Shown: positions 61,509 through 64,000 of the stretch, piece after piece
How the letters are laid out: each line of letters opens with the position of its first letter
Numbering within the stretch: position 1 is the stretch's first letter
Source of the DNA: Thalassomonas viridans
GTDB lineage: Bacteria; Pseudomonadota; Gammaproteobacteria; Enterobacterales; Alteromonadaceae
Direction: 5' to 3'
Length of the DNA: 64,000 nt
NCBI RefSeq assembly: GCF_000948985.2
Contig: NZ_CP059733.1
Location: 1,240,001-1,304,000, forward strand
Translations under genes and position numbers: made by a program
Notes under the pieces: model-generated
What the model saw: the letters and a program-made list of their open reading frames with translations, nothing else
What the model was told of the DNA's origin: nothing
Databases searched by the model: none

Positions 61509-63797
61509 TTAGCTCCCTGTAGCAGCGGCTTTAGTTTCGTCGCTGCTGCTTTCGGCGAGAGCCGGAGTTACATTAAAGTGGCGGTTAAAAAAGCCCATAA
61601 TGGTATTGTTTAAATGCACTTTTACCTTTTTGCCGCGCATGCTGTGTTTGCTGCCGGGGTAGGTCATAAGTTCAAAGACCTTATTCTCGTCCTGCAGGCT
61701 TTTGATTAGCTTAGTGGTGTTGGTAAAGAGCACATTGTCATCCGCCATTCCGTGATACACCATTAACGGTCCCTGTAAGCCGCTGACATAAGGGAAAACG
61801 CTGCTTTGCTGGTAGCCGAAAGCATTGCTTTGTGGGTGGTTGAGGTAACGTTCGGTATAGTGGGTATCATACAATAACCAGTCGGTAACCGGGGCGCCGG
61901 ATACGCCGGCTTTAAAGTATTCCCCCGCCTTAAACATGGTCATCAATGCCATATAACCGCCGTAGGAGTGGCCAAAGATACCGATGCGCTCTTTATCGAC
62001 ATAAGGTAAGGTATGCAGGAACTTCACCCCGGAGATCTGATCGGCAACTTCTACCACACCTAAGTTTTCATAGATGGGGAATTCAAATGCCGTGCCCCGG
62101 TAGTTGGAGCCGCGGTTATCCAGCTGATAGACAATGTAACCCTGCTGCACCATATACTGGCTCATGGCGGCGCCCTGCCATTTGTTGGTTACCCTTTGCG
62201 CATGCGGGCCGCCGTAGACATTGACGATAACCGGGTACTTTTTCCCCGGCACCATGTTTTTAGGTTTAAACAACTTGTAGTAAAGGGTAGCCTTACCGTC
62301 ATCGGACTGCAGCGAGCCGAATTCCGGCATCACGATATCTTCATAATAAGGTTTAAGCGGATGGCTGTCGGTGATTTGGTTTTGCTCCAGCCAGGTAATG
62401 TGTTCGCCGTTAACCTGGTGCAGGCTTACCTGCTGCGGCGTCTGGATATTGGAGAACTTGTCGATATAGGTGCGGTTGTCCCGCGAAAAAGTGATGCTGT
62501 GGAAACCGTTGCGTTTGGTTACCCGTACCACATGCTCGGGGGCTTTGCCGTCCAGCGGCACTTTATATAAATGTCTTTCCAGCGGGGTATCGGCGCGGCC
62601 GGTAAAATAAACCCAGCCATTTTCTTCATCGACGCTTTTCAGGGAGTCCACCACCCACTCGCCTTTGCTGAGTTGGGTGATGAGTTTGCCTTTGATATCG
62701 AAATGGTAGAGGTGTTTAAAGCCGTCGCGCTCCGAGGCCCAGATAAAAGACTTGGAATCTTTTAAAAACTTGAGATCGTGATGCAGGTTGATCCAGTGAT
62801 CTGAGTTTTCCGTCAGCAAGGTTTTCTGCTTGCGGCTTTTCAGGTTATAAAGGTTAAGCTTGAGGGTTTTCTGATCCCGGCTCTGCCACTGGTAAGACAG
62901 GCTTTTGCTGTTGGGCAGCCATTTTACCCGCGGCAGGTAAATGTTTTGCTCTTTGCCGGTATCGATAAAGCGGATGTCCTGGTCTTCAAGATCTACCGTT
63001 GCCAGCTGGATCTTGACATTGTTGCTGCCGGTGGCGGGATATCTTTGTTCGATCAGCTTGATTTCTTCGGCGTAAATTTCATTGCGGATCACGGTTTGTA
63101 CCGGGGATTCGTCCACCCGTAAGAAAGCGATATGCTTTTCGTTCGGCGACCACCAGTAGCCGGTCATACGGTCCATTTCTTCCTGGGCGACAAATTCCGC
63201 CATGCCGTTTTTAATGGTGCCTTTGCCGTCTGTGGTCAGCTGGATTTCTTTCCCGCTTTTGATATTGATGGCGTAAATGTTCTGCTCGCGGATAAAAGAG
63301 ACGTATTTTCCTTTGGGAGAAAATTTGACGTCGGTTTCAAATTCCGGGGTTTTGGTCAGGCGCTTCGAGGTTTTGCTGGCCAGATCGTAATAATAGATAT
63401 CGCCGTTGAGGGGAAACAGCAGGGCGGTGCCGTCTTTTGAGAATTTATATTCCATGATGCCCTGGCCGTAGATGCGCTGGCGCTCACGGCGGGCTTTTTC
63501 TTCATCGGAAAGGACTTCTTTGCCGCTGAACAATTCCTGGGAGTCAACCAGCAATTTGTTTTCTTTGCTGGCCAGGTTATATTCCCACAGGTCATAACGG
63601 TTTAAATCTTCGGTTTTACCCTGCAGGTAGGTGACCCGGCTGCCGTCGGGAGAAAAAGTCAAGGACTTGGGACTGGGGCCGTTTAATGACGGGGAGCTGT
63701 AGATCCTTTCTATGGTTAACTGCTCTGCCTGGCTAGCTGAGATACCGGCGAGCGATAAAGCCGACGCGATTAAAGCCGTTTTTAGTATATTTTTCAT
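61509..63797 (-). CDS. Secreted S9 (dipeptidyl peptidase IV-type) serine peptidase
   Basis: About 762 residues starting with a signal peptide (MKNILKTALIASALSLAGI, cut after ASQA). An upstream in-frame ATG adds 60 residues that do not look like an export signal. An N-terminal beta-propeller with FVAQEEMDRMTGYWWSPNE (the paired Glu that hold the substrate N-terminus) precedes the alpha/beta hydrolase with GHSYGGYM, MADDNVLF and GSKHSMRG giving Ser, Asp and His. It is expected to release X-Pro or X-Ala dipeptides in the periplasm. The upstream 63798-64000 region is its leader. Confidence 0.93.
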   Translation of the reverse strand: MKNILKTALIASALSLAGISASQAEQLTIERIYSSPSLNGPSPKSLTFSPDGSRVTYLQGKTEDLNRYDLWEYNLASKENKLLVDSQELFSGKEVLSDEEKARRERQRIYGQGIMEYKFSKDGTALLFPLNGDIYYYDLASKTSKRLTKTPEFETDVKFSPKGKYVSFIREQNIYAINIKSGKEIQLTTDGKGTIKNGMAEFVAQEEMDRMTGYWWSPNEKHIAFLRVDESPVQTVIRNEIYAEEIKLIEQRYPATGSNNVKIQLATVDLEDQDIRFIDTGKEQNIYLPRVKWLPNSKSLSYQWQSRDQKTLKLNLYNLKSRKQKTLLTENSDHWINLHHDLKFLKDSKSFIWASERDGFKHLYHFDIKGKLITQLSKGEWVVDSLKSVDEENGWVYFTGRADTPLERHLYKVPLDGKAPEHVVRVTKRNGFHSITFSRDNRTYIDKFSNIQTPQQVSLHQVNGEHITWLEQNQITDSHPLKPYYEDIVMPEFGSLQSDDGKATLYYKLFKPKNMVPGKKYPVIVNVYGGPHAQRVTNKWQGAAMSQYMVQQGYIVYQLDNRGSNYRGTAFEFPIYENLGVVEVADQISGVKFLHTLPYVDKERIGIFGHSYGGYMALMTMFKAGEYFKAGVSGAPVTDWLLYDTHYTERYLNHPQSNAFGYQQSSVFPYVSGLQGPLMVYHGMADDNVLFTNTTKLIKSLQDENKVFELMTYPGSKHSMRGKKVKVHLNNTIMGFFNRHFNVTPALAESSSDETKAAATGS

Positions 63798-64000
63798 GTG
63801 TAAACCGTAATTGGGGTTCTGTTTTGCCTGCGCTTTACCTGTATCCGGAACAGGCCGGGCAAAAATTATTTTTAAATTCATTAAATAGTAACAAAAACTG
63901 CCGCCAATAGCAGTGACCATCAAGGTAAATTTGTTGCAAGATATAACTTTTAACGCCTGGCTCCTGATCTGTGTCATGCAAAAGTGAATTTGTCAGCCGA

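Overview
The window looks like chromosome of a marine gammaproteobacterium of the Alteromonadales, most like Colwelliaceae (Thalassomonas/Colwellia type). This is inferred from gene order and protein character, not from a database match. The backbone follows a core neighbourhood familiar from E. coli and Vibrio: nadB / rpoE-rseABC-lepA-lepB-rnc-era-recO-pdxJ, then barA / rlmD-relA-mazG, pyrG-eno, ftsB-ispD-ispF-truD-surE-pcm-yqaA-nlpD-rpoS, and mutS / recA. A methionine pair (metA-metH) and a secreted peptidase gene close the window. No rRNA, tRNA or CRISPR array was seen.

Layout. 1-7.1 kb: two minus-strand c-di-GMP signalling genes, one a 1863-residue kinase-like/ATPase/GAF/GGDEF fusion whose kinase catalytic Asp is replaced. 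7.1-12 kb: YkvA-family protein, a 51-bp tandem repeat, slyD, ygfZ, sdhE, ygfX, nadB. 12.1-21 kb: the sigma-E operon (a MITE-like element with target duplication lies between rseB and rseC), then translation, secretion and RNA-processing genes to pdxJ. 21-22.5 kb: a small conserved gene and an IS630-type insertion sequence with a split transposase. 22.5-30.7 kb: barA, rlmD, relA, mazG, a SpoU-type RNA methyltransferase, and a 58-residue Lys-rich gene. 31-35.8 kb: an accessory operon (periplasmic binding protein, outer-membrane porin, GGDEF-EAL enzyme) and a DUF4202 gene. 36-42.9 kb: pyrG, an interspersed repeat, eno, a secreted M14 carboxypeptidase, and an unknown gene. 43-49.9 kb: the ftsB-to-rpoS block.

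The rpoS-mutS interval (49.9-52.6 kb) is the most accessory part. It holds a membrane-anchored LuxR-type regulator divergent from a cytochrome b561-like gene, with two related palindromes between them. The cytochrome gene carries an expanding 18-bp coding repeat. Next come a structured intergenic segment, a pair of tiny overlapping genes (54 and 97 residues), and a 51-residue peptide gene that looks like an orphan RiPP precursor: Lys/Leu-rich leader, AGA junction, short core with Cys-Ala-Cys. No maturation enzyme is present in the window.

Regulation visible in the sequence: a LexA box before recA, three consecutive MetJ-type boxes before metA-metH, a candidate sigma-E promoter before rpoE, and many rho-independent terminators. 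Functionally the window joins envelope stress (rpoE/rse), stringent response (relA), general stress (rpoS, barA), DNA repair (mutS, recA) and several c-di-GMP enzymes around a conserved housekeeping core.
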